24,122 bases of DNA, from the NCBI GenBank assembly GCA_964401335.1, contig CAYNYK010000080.1:1-24122 (forward strand), read 5' to 3'. Within the stretch, counting starts at the first letter, position 1; every line of letters begins with the position of its first letter. The position numbers and the translations under genes were made by a program. Below, one piece after another: positions 6,942 through 14,147 of this stretch. The notes beneath the pieces are model-generated. The model saw only the letters and a program-made list of their open reading frames with translations, was not told where the DNA came from and ran no database searches. The DNA comes from JAAYCU01 sp964401335. GTDB lineage: Bacteria; Planctomycetota; Phycisphaerae; UBA1845; PWPN01.

Positions 6942-8138
6942 TTACGGCCAGTTGACGACCGTGCGGTTCACGTTTCCGACCTGATAAGGCGAAACACGAA
7001 CCAGAGTGGTGTAACCGGTTATCACTCTTGCATAACCGATCCTGGCGGATGGGTTGGAATTTGGCCCCCATTCAATGCTTCGCTCGGATGCGGTCCAGCC
7101 GGTTGCTTGAGCAAATCGTGCCGAGCCATCGGCGAAAGAAATGTTGATCCCACCGTTTTTGCCGTGTCGGCGGTAGGGCACCAACGCAATCCAGCTCGTG
7201 GCATTCTCCAGAAACGGGCCTTTCAGCCCGTGTTGCTTGTCCGTCTTAATGGCCAGGGTGGGATAGGACCACTCCCAGAAGCTCCCCGATCCAAAATTGG
7301 CCGCATATCTTTGAGGAACATTCTCGTCCGGATATTCGTTTCCCCCGTCGCAAAACATCATCACCTCGCTTGGGCGTTTGATTCGATCCAACTGCCCGGC
7401 CAGTTTGGGAGAATAACCGCCGTAGCCCTGGTCCCAGATATTGTCCTCGGGATTACTACCGGTCAGTGGCGAACCCGTATCCGTCTCACTGGTCGGCCAC
7501 TGTTCGCCGGACGCCACTCGTGCGTGTTTGCTGACTCCAAAAAGGTCGCCATTAAAGGCATAGGAAACCACCATGTGATAAACATGCGGCTCACCGATAT
7601 TCCGAACCCCGAGGATATCCGAGGCACAGTAAGCCACGTCGTATTTGCCCACCCTCTTCCAGATGTATTCGGGATTGAATACCTCATTACCGTCGTTGGC
7701 GAAGGCCGTCTCAAACGCATAGGGATCCAGCGAGCAATTTTCGTTGCGTTTAAGAGAGGTATGACCAAGGTAGCGGGCGTAAGCCGCCGGCCAGGCTTTG
7801 AGCATCAGCCTCTTTTCCGCCGGCGGGGGATCAGTAGTCGTATAGATTCCGCGCTGGTAATCGTATCGGGTTTTCGTGGGATCGGCGACGACGACATCGT
7901 GATGTCTACAGATCAACTGGGCATATCCCTTGTGGGCGGCGGCGAAGGAATGGACGGCCGTAGCGATGCTTTTCAGGTTGCTCAGGCACTTGGCCCGCCG
8001 GGCCTGCTCGCGGGCGTTACTCAGCGACGGCAGCAAAATACTGATCAGCAGGGCAATGATGGCCACGACAACCAGCACCTCGATGAGCGTGAATCCGCTC
8101 GAACGGCGGACATGCCTCGATCCATGTTGACGTGTCAT
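6942..8138 (-). CDS. Pseudopilin-type secreted protein, copy 1
   Basis: This 398-residue protein starts with a short basic leader (MTRQHGSRHVRRSSG) followed by FTLIEVLVVVAIIALLISIL. A prepilin peptidase should cut between G15 and F16, leaving E20 as the conserved fifth residue of the mature protein. The large C-terminal body carries HGKNGGINISFADG, a version of the H-x-DG motif seen in planctomycete pilin-like proteins (DUF1559-like). Such proteins occur in many copies in planctomycetes and are thought to form or decorate type IV pilus/type II secretion-like structures; their true role is unsettled. An upstream in-frame start at 8168 is rejected because the second copy shares the ATG at 8138 and its ribosome region GGGGAGTCAGGATC. 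Confidence 0.9.
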   Translation of the reverse strand: MTRQHGSRHVRRSSGFTLIEVLVVVAIIALLISILLPSLSNAREQARRAKCLSNLKSIATAVHSFAAAHKGYAQLICRHHDVVVADPTKTRYDYQRGIYTTTDPPPAEKRLMLKAWPAAYARYLGHTSLKRNENCSLDPYAFETAFANDGNEVFNPEYIWKRVGKYDVAYCASDILGVRNIGEPHVYHMVVSYAFNGDLFGVSKHARVASGEQWPTSETDTGSPLTGSNPEDNIWDQGYGGYSPKLAGQLDRIKRPSEVMMFCDGGNEYPDENVPQRYAANFGSGSFWEWSYPTLAIKTDKQHGLKGPFLENATSWIALVPYRRHGKNGGINISFADGSARFAQATGWTASERSIEWGPNSNPSARIGYARVITGYTTLVRVSPYQVGNVNRTVVNWP

Positions 8139-8159
8139 GATCCTGACTCCCCATCCGCC

Positions 8160-8194
8160 GGATAGCACTCGCTTTCACCACAGGCAAGCTATCC
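8160..8194 (-). promoter_or_regulatory. Leader hairpin of pseudopilin copy 1
   Basis: On the minus strand, GGATAGC and GCTATCC form a perfect 7-bp stem closing a 35-nt element in the untranslated leader, 21 nt before the ATG. A 35-nt element of the same outer shape sits at the same place before pseudopilin copy 2 although the inner bases differ. Function (RNA stability or translation control) is inferred. Confidence 0.5.
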
Positions 8195-8264
8195 TGACGG
8201 ATCAATCCCTTTTGGGTTGCGGGCTAAGAAATCCATGCCGCAAGATCTGTCATGTTCATAATCA

Positions 8265-8293
8265 ATGATATGGGTGATTGAAAGAACAGTCAA
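8265..8293 (-). promoter_or_regulatory. Promoter of pseudopilin copy 1
   Basis: On the minus strand TTGACT (8288-8293) and TATCAT (8265-8270) are 17 nt apart. The 15-mer TCTTGACTGTTCTTT is identical in the promoter of copy 2, and both are preceded by AT-rich sequence that could act as an UP element. The leader would be about 120 nt. Confidence 0.7.
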
Positions 8294-8591
8294 GATGATA
8301 TAACGACCAATCTTGAAATAAAATATATTAAATATTTATTCAAATTAGATGAATAACTATGGTTTCGGTTGAATAAACGGAAGTTTCTTCGTCGGGCTGT
8401 TTGCGGGTCTTGGCCGGCGCGGCCGGCACGCCTGTCCGGTTTGTGTCTGAGCTTCGTGGAGCTTAAGGACAGGCGGTTGCACGGCTTGAGAGCAGGCAGC
8501 ATGGTTCGGCATACTGTGATTAATCATGCATTGAGAATCGTTTCAATAGAAGATCGTCTCGTCGCAAAGGGAAATGACAGGGTCGCCCTTT
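8294..8591. other. Gene-free interval between the two pseudopilins
   Basis: No gene with coding character is seen. The part next to 8294 is AT-rich and belongs to the promoter region of copy 1; the rest is mixed sequence with a short GC-rich inverted repeat near 8415-8430 and no clear terminator for copy 2. Confidence 0.5.
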
Positions 8592-9638
8592 TCATGGATT
8601 GTATGGAGTCACTCGTGCTCTTTGAGAATACTGTTTGACGCTCTTAACCCTTTGGCCTGTCGCATCGGTTATCGGCCAAATCCGATGGGGTGGGTACCAA
8701 CCGAGTCCATAGCTGAAAGAGGCGTGTCCGTCCGCGTAGGAGATGCTGATTCCGCCTTCCATTCCATGACGTTCCATGGGTACATAGGCATGATCATAAA
8801 CCACTCCCTCGAGCCATCCGGCCTGACTCCTATCCGGGATATCATGGGCCCAACCCGTGGTAAACTCCATCACCACCCGCATGGGCAGACCCTCTTCCTG
8901 CATGGTTTCGGCCAGCTCATGGCCGGCATCACAGAAGAGGGCCACTTCGCTGGGGCGGACGATATCGGAAAGAATAGCCTTGGCTCGGTCTCGCGAATAC
9001 GAACCCTTGGACCACACCCACTTGGCACTTGGGAGATATCCAAAAACGTCGACATTCGTGCCGTAGGAAATGACCCCCCACATCATCATGGGGTATTCGA
9101 GACGACGAATGGCCAGGGGGTCTGAAGGGCAATGGAAAACGCTATATTTACTGAACCTTCTGAAATGATATTCGGGATCATCCGTTTCGGGCAGACCGCT
9201 TTCGTAGTCCCATTCATCCAAAAGATAGTTTTCGTTTCTTTTCAAGGAGGTGTAGGCCAACTCCGGGGCGTAGGCTGCCGGCCAGGCTTTAAGGGTTAGA
9301 AAATTCTCATGCCCACCCTGGTATCCTCTTTGATAGGCATAGATGCTTTTCGATGGATCCACATCGATCGCATAGTCTCTTTTTATGCTGTCATCCTCCC
9401 GACACGCGGTCAGCAACTGTCCCCGCCCTTTATGGGAAACGGAAAAAGACATGACCGCCTTGCCCAGATTGGACAAGTTGGACAGACACTTGGCCCGTCG
9501 GGCCTGTTCGCGCGCCTTGGCCAGGGAGGGCAACAGAATGGAAATAAGCAGGGCAATGATGGCTACTACGACCAGTACCTCGATGAGCGTGAATCCGGTC
9601 GAACGGCGGACATGCCTCGATCCATGTTGACGTGTCAT
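8592..9638 (-). CDS. Pseudopilin-type secreted protein, copy 2
   Basis: This 348-residue protein is a paralogue of the downstream copy. Its first 13 residues are identical (leader MTRQHGSRHVRRS), followed by T then the same FTLIEVLVVVAIIALLISIL helix with only small changes after it. The bodies then diverge, sharing scattered blocks such as LKAWPAAYA, TSLKRNENY and the H-x-DG-like HGMEGGISISYADG. As in copy 1, the prepilin peptidase site is G15/F16 and E20 is present. The ATG at 9638 is chosen because the matching bases before it hold the ribosome site; an upstream in-frame start at 9725 would lie in the leader hairpin region. It is probably exported and assembled by the same machinery as copy 1. 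Confidence 0.9.
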   Translation of the reverse strand: MTRQHGSRHVRRSTGFTLIEVLVVVAIIALLISILLPSLAKAREQARRAKCLSNLSNLGKAVMSFSVSHKGRGQLLTACREDDSIKRDYAIDVDPSKSIYAYQRGYQGGHENFLTLKAWPAAYAPELAYTSLKRNENYLLDEWDYESGLPETDDPEYHFRRFSKYSVFHCPSDPLAIRRLEYPMMMWGVISYGTNVDVFGYLPSAKWVWSKGSYSRDRAKAILSDIVRPSEVALFCDAGHELAETMQEEGLPMRVVMEFTTGWAHDIPDRSQAGWLEGVVYDHAYVPMERHGMEGGISISYADGHASFSYGLGWYPPHRIWPITDATGQRVKSVKQYSQRARVTPYNP

Positions 9639-9658
9639 GATCCTGACTCCCACCCACC

Positions 9659-9693
9659 GGATAGTACTTGTCTTCCATGCAAGCACGTTATCC
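9659..9693 (-). promoter_or_regulatory. Leader hairpin of pseudopilin copy 2
   Basis: On the minus strand a 35-nt element begins GGATA and ends TATCC; inside it GTGCTTG pairs with CAAGTAC (one G-U), so the total is about 12 bp with a 2-nt bulge. It is the counterpart of the element at 8160-8194 and lies 20 nt before the ATG. Confidence 0.5.
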
Positions 9694-9761
9694 AACGGAT
9701 CGTCCAGTGGGTTATGCGTTGACAAAAAAACACTCCGCGGAACCTGTCGTGTTCAGAATAT

Positions 9762-9790
9762 ATAATAGATATGGTCAAAAGAACAGTCAA
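9762..9790 (-). promoter_or_regulatory. Promoter of pseudopilin copy 2
   Basis: On the minus strand TTGACT (9785-9790) and TATTAT (9762-9767) are separated by 17 nt. The sequence from TC before the -35 to GTTCTTT after it is identical with copy 1. AT-rich DNA lies upstream at 9800-9850. Confidence 0.72.
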
Positions 9791-9866
9791 GACTATGAAC
9801 CGATCAAATTTATTAATTGAATTATGAATAATTAATTTACAAGTAGTTGTTCTAGTTGATTTTGGC

Positions 9867-11348
9867 CTAGCGCGTGGCAGCGGTTTGACCGGAGTGCAAA
9901 AGAGTTACGTGTTTGGTTTTATGGCTTTCGGTCAGCATGGCTGGAGGCATGGAGGCCGCCGGGCCGGTTTGCGGGTCGAAGAAATTGGTAATCAGGCTCA
10001 GGTAGTACTGCCGGGCGTAGCCGGCGAAGCCGACATGTCCGCCGCTGGGCAGAATGACGGCGGCGACTTTGGGGTTCCGAACGCCGGCCACCATGTCGGC
10101 CACGTCCTGAACGGGAACCAGCGGATCGTCCGCCCCATGCACGATCAGAACCGGCATGCGGGCGCGGTCCAGCTTGTCGCCGGCCGTCTCACCCTTGTAA
10201 GGCATCAACCGCAGAAAGGGGTAGCTTTCCTTTGCTCCGTTGGGAAAGCCGAGGTTGTAACCCTCATATTCGAGCTGCACCAGGCGGCGGAGGTTTCCGT
10301 CCGGGTTGGGGAAGTTTTTCCGCACCATTCGATCCCGGATTGTGTCCTGAATGGCGGCGAAAATCGGGCTGCCCAGCCGCGATCGCGGCCGGTCCAGTTC
10401 GTCCATCAAATTTTCCCAGCGGACCACGGGTGAAAAGGCGATGATTCCGGCACGAAAACGCCGCCGCTCGGGATTATACGCCGGCAAGTAAGGCCGCAGG
10501 GCATCCGAAATCAGGCCGTCATCGGCTTGTCGCCCGTCGAACCAGGCGCTGAGCAGGGCGATGTTGGCATTCCAGCAATATCCGATCAGGCCGGTACGCC
10601 GAACATGCGGTAAGGATTCCAGCCAGTCGGAGACCTGCATCAGGTCGTCGGTCTCGGCCACGCCGAAACAATGGTACATCCGCGGGTAACGGTGTTCGGT
10701 CTGGCCGTGACCTCGAATCTCAAGATGGAGAACATGGAAACCCGACTCACGCAGGGGAATAGCCAGATCGGCGCTGCGCTTGACGCCGTGATCGCCAAAC
10801 ATGCCCGGCAGGATCACGATGCAATCGGCGTCGCGGATGTTACCCTGTTCATCGCGGGCATAACCCAGCCGGCCGGAAAGGGCCAATTCCTCATCAATCA
10901 CCAAGTGAATCGGAATCCAGACATCTTCGAAACCGGGCCAGGGCGGCGCCTGACGCTCGACGTAATAATCACGGCTGGCGGCCTGTCCGGAATAGAGTAA
11001 CCCCCTGAAATTCTTGATAATGCTCTGGAGGCTTTTTCGTTCGATCCCGAAGTGGCCGAACACATCGATGGCCTGTCCGTCACCGTTGCTCAATTGTTCG
11101 GTCAGCAGGGGTTCGACCGGGGCTTGAGGTAATAGGGAAGCCAATTGTTCATGGGTATGCCTGAGCCAGTCACGGGTGGAAACGCCCTCGGCGGTTGCGT
11201 GGCCGTCGGGCGACAAACGGATCGCCTCATGGGGATCCAGCCGTACGGAACGTTCCGAGAAACAACCCAGGTTTAACGTCATAACCAGCACCAAAGCCCC
11301 GACAAACCCGGTTAAACGCACGGTACGTCGGTTGAATCGATCATGCAC
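9867..11348 (-). CDS. Exported alpha/beta hydrolase with Cys nucleophile
   Basis: This 493-residue protein has an N-terminal hydrophobic segment (residues 13-28) ending at C29 (NLGC), a poor but possible lipoprotein site. The alpha/beta hydrolase fold is shown by GMFGDHG, the strand HLEIRGHGQTEHR, the nucleophile elbow LIGYCWNAN, the acid turn VHGADDPLVP (D407 or D408) and the catalytic H438 in PSGGHVGF. It resembles the YheT-type branch in outline. The elbow has Cys258 where Ser is usual and Asn where the second Gly is usual, so activity may differ from a normal esterase. The start is GTG at 11348, supported by GGAGG eight bases before it. The gene is divergent from sppA. Confidence 0.85.
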   Translation of the reverse strand: MHDRFNRRTVRLTGFVGALVLVMTLNLGCFSERSVRLDPHEAIRLSPDGHATAEGVSTRDWLRHTHEQLASLLPQAPVEPLLTEQLSNGDGQAIDVFGHFGIERKSLQSIIKNFRGLLYSGQAASRDYYVERQAPPWPGFEDVWIPIHLVIDEELALSGRLGYARDEQGNIRDADCIVILPGMFGDHGVKRSADLAIPLRESGFHVLHLEIRGHGQTEHRYPRMYHCFGVAETDDLMQVSDWLESLPHVRRTGLIGYCWNANIALLSAWFDGRQADDGLISDALRPYLPAYNPERRRFRAGIIAFSPVVRWENLMDELDRPRSRLGSPIFAAIQDTIRDRMVRKNFPNPDGNLRRLVQLEYEGYNLGFPNGAKESYPFLRLMPYKGETAGDKLDRARMPVLIVHGADDPLVPVQDVADMVAGVRNPKVAAVILPSGGHVGFAGYARQYYLSLITNFFDPQTGPAASMPPAMLTESHKTKHVTLLHSGQTAATR

Positions 11349-11385
11349 CCCAGGAGCCTCCGTGGAAGACTTAACAGCAGACCAT

Positions 11386-11415
11386 ATAGTACGGATATTT
11401 GGGGGATTACGTCAA
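11386..11415 (-). promoter_or_regulatory. Candidate promoter of the alpha/beta hydrolase gene
   Basis: On the minus strand TTGACG (11410-11415) and TACTAT (11386-11391) are 18 nt apart. The leader would be about 30 nt. Confidence 0.5.
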
Positions 11416-11446
11416 ATGTGGGGCAGCTCGGTCATCCCCCAGATCA

Positions 11447-11475
11447 TTGCATCCATTAAGCCGGGCGAGGATAAT
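11447..11475 (+). promoter_or_regulatory. Candidate promoter of sppA
   Basis: TTGCAT (11447-11452) and GATAAT (11470-11475) are 17 nt apart. Transcription would start near 11482, so the in-frame GTG/ATG-like codons before 11500 cannot be the true start, in agreement with the TTG at 11538. Confidence 0.5.
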
Positions 11476-11537
11476 CCTGCTTGGTCGGTCCAAAGCCGCG
11501 AGGAACCGTCCGACACGCTCAGATAAGGAGCCAGACC

Positions 11538-12545
11538 TTGAAAGCCATATCTTTGACCCGTTCGGCAGCAGTTGTCGTCCTACTTGTTATGTTGGCCGCA
11601 ATTGTCGGTTGTGAACCGATGGCGTATAAAATCACTCCCGTCCCGGTCGACAAATCGTTGGAGGAAGAGGTGCTGATCGACGAAGGGGGTTGGTCGCCGG
11701 CTAAAATCGTCCTTGTCGATGTGGATGGAATGCTATTCAATTACACGAAACATTCCCTATTTGGCGAAGGCGAAAATCCCGTTTCACTGTTTGTCGAGAA
11801 ATTGGACAAGGCGGCCAAGGATCGCCAGACGCGAGCTTTGATTCTGCGGATCAATTCCCCCGGCGGCAGTGTGACGGCCAGCGACCTGATGCACTCGGAA
11901 GTGTTGCATTTCAAACAGCGTACCGGCGGACAACGGCCGGTGGTGGCCGTCCTCATGGATGTCGCCGCCAGCGGCGGATATTACATCGCCTGCTCCGCCG
12001 ACGAGATCGTGGCCAGCCCCACCACCGTTACCGGCAGCGTAGGAGTGATCATGCAAATGATTAATTTCTCCGGCACCATGTCCCGCATCGGGATCAGCGC
12101 CGATGCAATTAAATCCGGCCCCATGAAGGACGCTGGTTCACCTCTGCGGGAAATGAAACCGGAGGAACGTGAAATCTTCCAGAACCTGGTAAACCAATTT
12201 TACGACCGCTTCGTACAGGTCGTGGCTAATGGTCGGCCCCAATTGGATGAAAAACAAGTACGCGAAATCGCCGACGGCCGGGTCTGGTCCGCTCCCCAGG
12301 CCCTGGAACTGGGTATCGTGGATCGCATCGGCACGCTTCGCGAGGCTTTGGTCGATGTCAAACAAAAGATCGGGGCCAAGCGGGTCCGCGTGGTCACCTA
12401 CAAACGCCCCCTCGGCTGGAAACCCAATATCTATGCCCAATCCCCCACCGGCCCAACTCAATTCAACATGATCAACCTTGACCTGCGGGCCGACTGGCTG
12501 CATCCCGAACCGCAGTTTTTATATTTATGGGATGTAAATCCGTAA
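11538..12545 (+). CDS. sppA: SppA-type signal peptide peptidase, lipoprotein form
   Basis: This 335-residue protein is an S49-family protease of the SppA type, which breaks down cleaved signal peptides at the membrane. The nucleophile S145 lies in MDVAASGGYYIA and the general base K192 in ISADAIKSGPMKDAGSP; INSPGGSV (residues 105-112) matches the family's substrate-binding strand. The length fits the short, single-domain form that works as an oligomer. The N-terminus has a hydrophobic stretch ending IVGC (C25), a good lipobox, so it is probably lipid-anchored. The start is taken as TTG at 11538 because AAGGAG (11525-11530) stands seven bases upstream and the predicted promoter rules out the in-frame starts further up. 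Confidence 0.9.
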   Translation: MKAISLTRSAAVVVLLVMLAAIVGCEPMAYKITPVPVDKSLEEEVLIDEGGWSPAKIVLVDVDGMLFNYTKHSLFGEGENPVSLFVEKLDKAAKDRQTRALILRINSPGGSVTASDLMHSEVLHFKQRTGGQRPVVAVLMDVAASGGYYIACSADEIVASPTTVTGSVGVIMQMINFSGTMSRIGISADAIKSGPMKDAGSPLREMKPEEREIFQNLVNQFYDRFVQVVANGRPQLDEKQVREIADGRVWSAPQALELGIVDRIGTLREALVDVKQKIGAKRVRVVTYKRPLGWKPNIYAQSPTGPTQFNMINLDLRADWLHPEPQFLYLWDVNP

Positions 12546-12576
12546 ACGAGTCGTGCGAACAGTATCGGCCACAAGT

Positions 12577-12593
12577 CGGGGTTGACGACCCCG
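12577..12593. terminator. Hairpin between sppA and the small peptide gene
   Basis: CGGGGT (12577-12582) and ACCCCG (12588-12593) form a 6-bp stem with a 5-nt loop, 32 nt after the sppA stop. It lies between convergent genes and could serve both, but no T-run follows. Confidence 0.4.
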
Positions 12594-12621
12594 GATATAT
12601 GCCCCATCTTGATCCGGAGCA

Positions 12622-12777
12622 TTAACGCATAATGTTCTGTTGTCCGTCGCTGGCCGCGGATTGTTGATTCACCGAGTGGATATCCTCCCCTGCGGATTGC
12701 ACTTGCCTGACCAATCCCAGGCACCAACAGCATGAAAAAATCAACGCCAGGGATAACAAAGCCCGACGCAAAAACAT
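12622..12777 (-). CDS. Short peptide with signal-like N-terminus (51 residues)
   Basis: The reading frame starts MFLRRALLSLALIFSCCWCL: two Arg followed by a hydrophobic stretch to about residue 24, then a polar tail of about 27 residues ending QQNIMR. The Cys cluster C16, C17, C19 falls inside the hydrophobic part. GGGAG six bases before the ATG is a good ribosome site. It would be a membrane or exported peptide. I recognise no family. It lies just downstream of the xylose isomerase on the same strand, so it could share its transcript. It may also be chance, being short. Confidence 0.45.
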   Translation of the reverse strand: MFLRRALLSLALIFSCCWCLGLVRQVQSAGEDIHSVNQQSAASDGQQNIMR

Positions 12778-12887
12778 GATTAGCTCCCTAAGTGTTTGGA
12801 AATTATGACGTTAACAATTATTACCCGGGCCCTCTGTTCAGACTCTATCGGTCGGTGGGGTATTTCCCCTACAGTTTTTGTGGGAAT

Positions 12888-13955
12888 TTATTTTCTTGCC
12901 CGACGGCCACGGGCACCCAGCAGGTGCTCGAGCACCATTCTTTCGAGTCCCTCGTAGTCGCGATTGCGGATAAACTCGGCCTCGGCCTTGCGGTTGAAGG
13001 TCCGCACCTTATCGAGCAACAACTCGAAGAAACGTTTGCTGTTGGCCAGATGGGCGGTGCTATTGGCCTGTTTCTGGGTGCGCATGGCTTTTACATCCAG
13101 GCCAACGAATTCACCATTCAGGCCGAAACCGCCCTCCTCCAGCACGCGCACCTGATTAAACGCCCGCCGCAGGTTGTCGGCCGCGAAGCTCTTGTCCTCG
13201 TCGAACTTCAAGCCGCTCTGATCGTTCAGGTGTACGCTCCAGAGCTTCTTGTGGTACAGGGCAAAAGCCATCTCGTCCGAGGGGTCCAGACCGGCCAGCA
13301 ACGCATGGGCCGTCTCGATCAGCCCCCCTACCCGGCTTGGATCGTCCGACAAGTAAGCCAGCGAGATCGCATGGCCGATGGTCGGCACGTAGGCATGATC
13401 CATCGGCTCATTCGGTTTCGGCTCGATCATGATCCGCACCTGCGGATTGTGATTGAGCATTTTGTTAATGGCGTGCATCAGCCATTCGTGGGCGATGCGG
13501 GCGTTTTTCGCCTCGCGGATGTACGTTCCCTCGCGGGCCAGCCAGAGCACGATGTTTTTCGTACCCATCGCGAAAGCAATGTCGATGGCCAACAGCGAAC
13601 GGTCGATAGCATAACGCCGACAGGCCGGGCTGTTCGAGGTGTAGCCGCCGTCGATGGTGTTGGGATGCTCCCAAAGTCGGGGAGCGACGAATTCCGGAAC
13701 GAGGCCGTTGTTTTTCAGCACCTGCCCCAGCTTGCTCGCCTTGGCGAGCACCGCTCTGGCGGACATCTTATCCAGCCCGGGCACGGCATCGTCGTCATGG
13801 AACTGCACCCCATCGAAACCAAGCTGCTTGTATACTTTCAACTTTTTTTCGAACGCGATGGGGTTCCGCACCGGCGGCCCGAACGGATCCGCGCCTTCGT
13901 GAATGTTCCACGGTCCAAATGAAAACCGATAGCGTTTTTTCCCTGCCTTGGCCAT
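12888..13955 (-). CDS. xylA: Class I xylose isomerase
   Basis: This 355-residue TIM-barrel enzyme lines up with the short actinobacterial-type xylose isomerases over its whole length. Visible landmarks are FGPWNIHEGADPFG (W16, F25), FHDDD (catalytic H53, D56), GGYTSN, W138 and RE in VLWLAREGT, EPKPNEP (E178, K180), ETAH (E214, H217), HLNDQSGLKFDED (D245, D252, D254) and D287. These are the residues that bind the two metal ions and the open-chain sugar. The reaction is D-xylose to D-xylulose, with glucose to fructose as a side reaction. It is slightly shorter than typical members (about 388 residues). AGGA nine bases before the ATG supports the start. It is divergent from a GH95 glycosidase, which suggests a shared plant or algal glycan diet; real substrate could be another aldose. 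Confidence 0.85.
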   Translation of the reverse strand: MAKAGKKRYRFSFGPWNIHEGADPFGPPVRNPIAFEKKLKVYKQLGFDGVQFHDDDAVPGLDKMSARAVLAKASKLGQVLKNNGLVPEFVAPRLWEHPNTIDGGYTSNSPACRRYAIDRSLLAIDIAFAMGTKNIVLWLAREGTYIREAKNARIAHEWLMHAINKMLNHNPQVRIMIEPKPNEPMDHAYVPTIGHAISLAYLSDDPSRVGGLIETAHALLAGLDPSDEMAFALYHKKLWSVHLNDQSGLKFDEDKSFAADNLRRAFNQVRVLEEGGFGLNGEFVGLDVKAMRTQKQANSTAHLANSKRFFELLLDKVRTFNRKAEAEFIRNRDYEGLERMVLEHLLGARGRRARK

Positions 13956-14009
13956 GCTGAATTCCTTTCCTGTTCAAATCGGATCAGAGCCCGTATCATG
14001 CTCGCCAAG

Positions 14010-14038
14010 AGATTAACTTATGAACACCGATCGGACAA
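14010..14038 (-). promoter_or_regulatory. Candidate promoter of the xylose isomerase gene
   Basis: On the minus strand TTGTCC (14033-14038) and TAATCT (14010-14015) are 17 nt apart. The palindrome CCGATCGG (14027-14034) lies in the spacer and touches the -35 box, a possible repressor site. Confidence 0.5.
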
Positions 14039-14133
14039 GGGCCGCGGAATGATGATCTCGACCAGGATGCGTAAGAAAACCGCTTCGGTTATAGTCTCCG
14101 GTTGATTCGGAGGTTGAATTCAGTTTAGCGAGG

Positions 14134-14147
14134 TGGGTCATGACCCA
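14134..14147. promoter_or_regulatory. 14-bp palindrome over the GH95 start codon
   Basis: TGGGTCATGACCCA is a perfect palindrome that contains the first ATG (14140) of the glycosidase gene and touches its ribosome site GAGGTG (14130-14135). It could be an operator, or a start-region hairpin; it may also mean that translation really begins at the ATG at 14149. Confidence 0.5.

Noticed and set aside
7107..8165. 352-residue open frame on + opposite pseudopilin copy 1
   Set aside because: The minus strand carries the unmistakable pilin leader; this frame is its shadow.
8369..8638. 89-residue + strand frame between the two pseudopilins
   Set aside because: No ribosome site, no motif, and it runs into the 3' end of pseudopilin copy 2 on the other strand.
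12792..13922. 376-residue open frame on + opposite the xylose isomerase
   Set aside because: Shadow; the minus strand has all catalytic residues of xylose isomerase.
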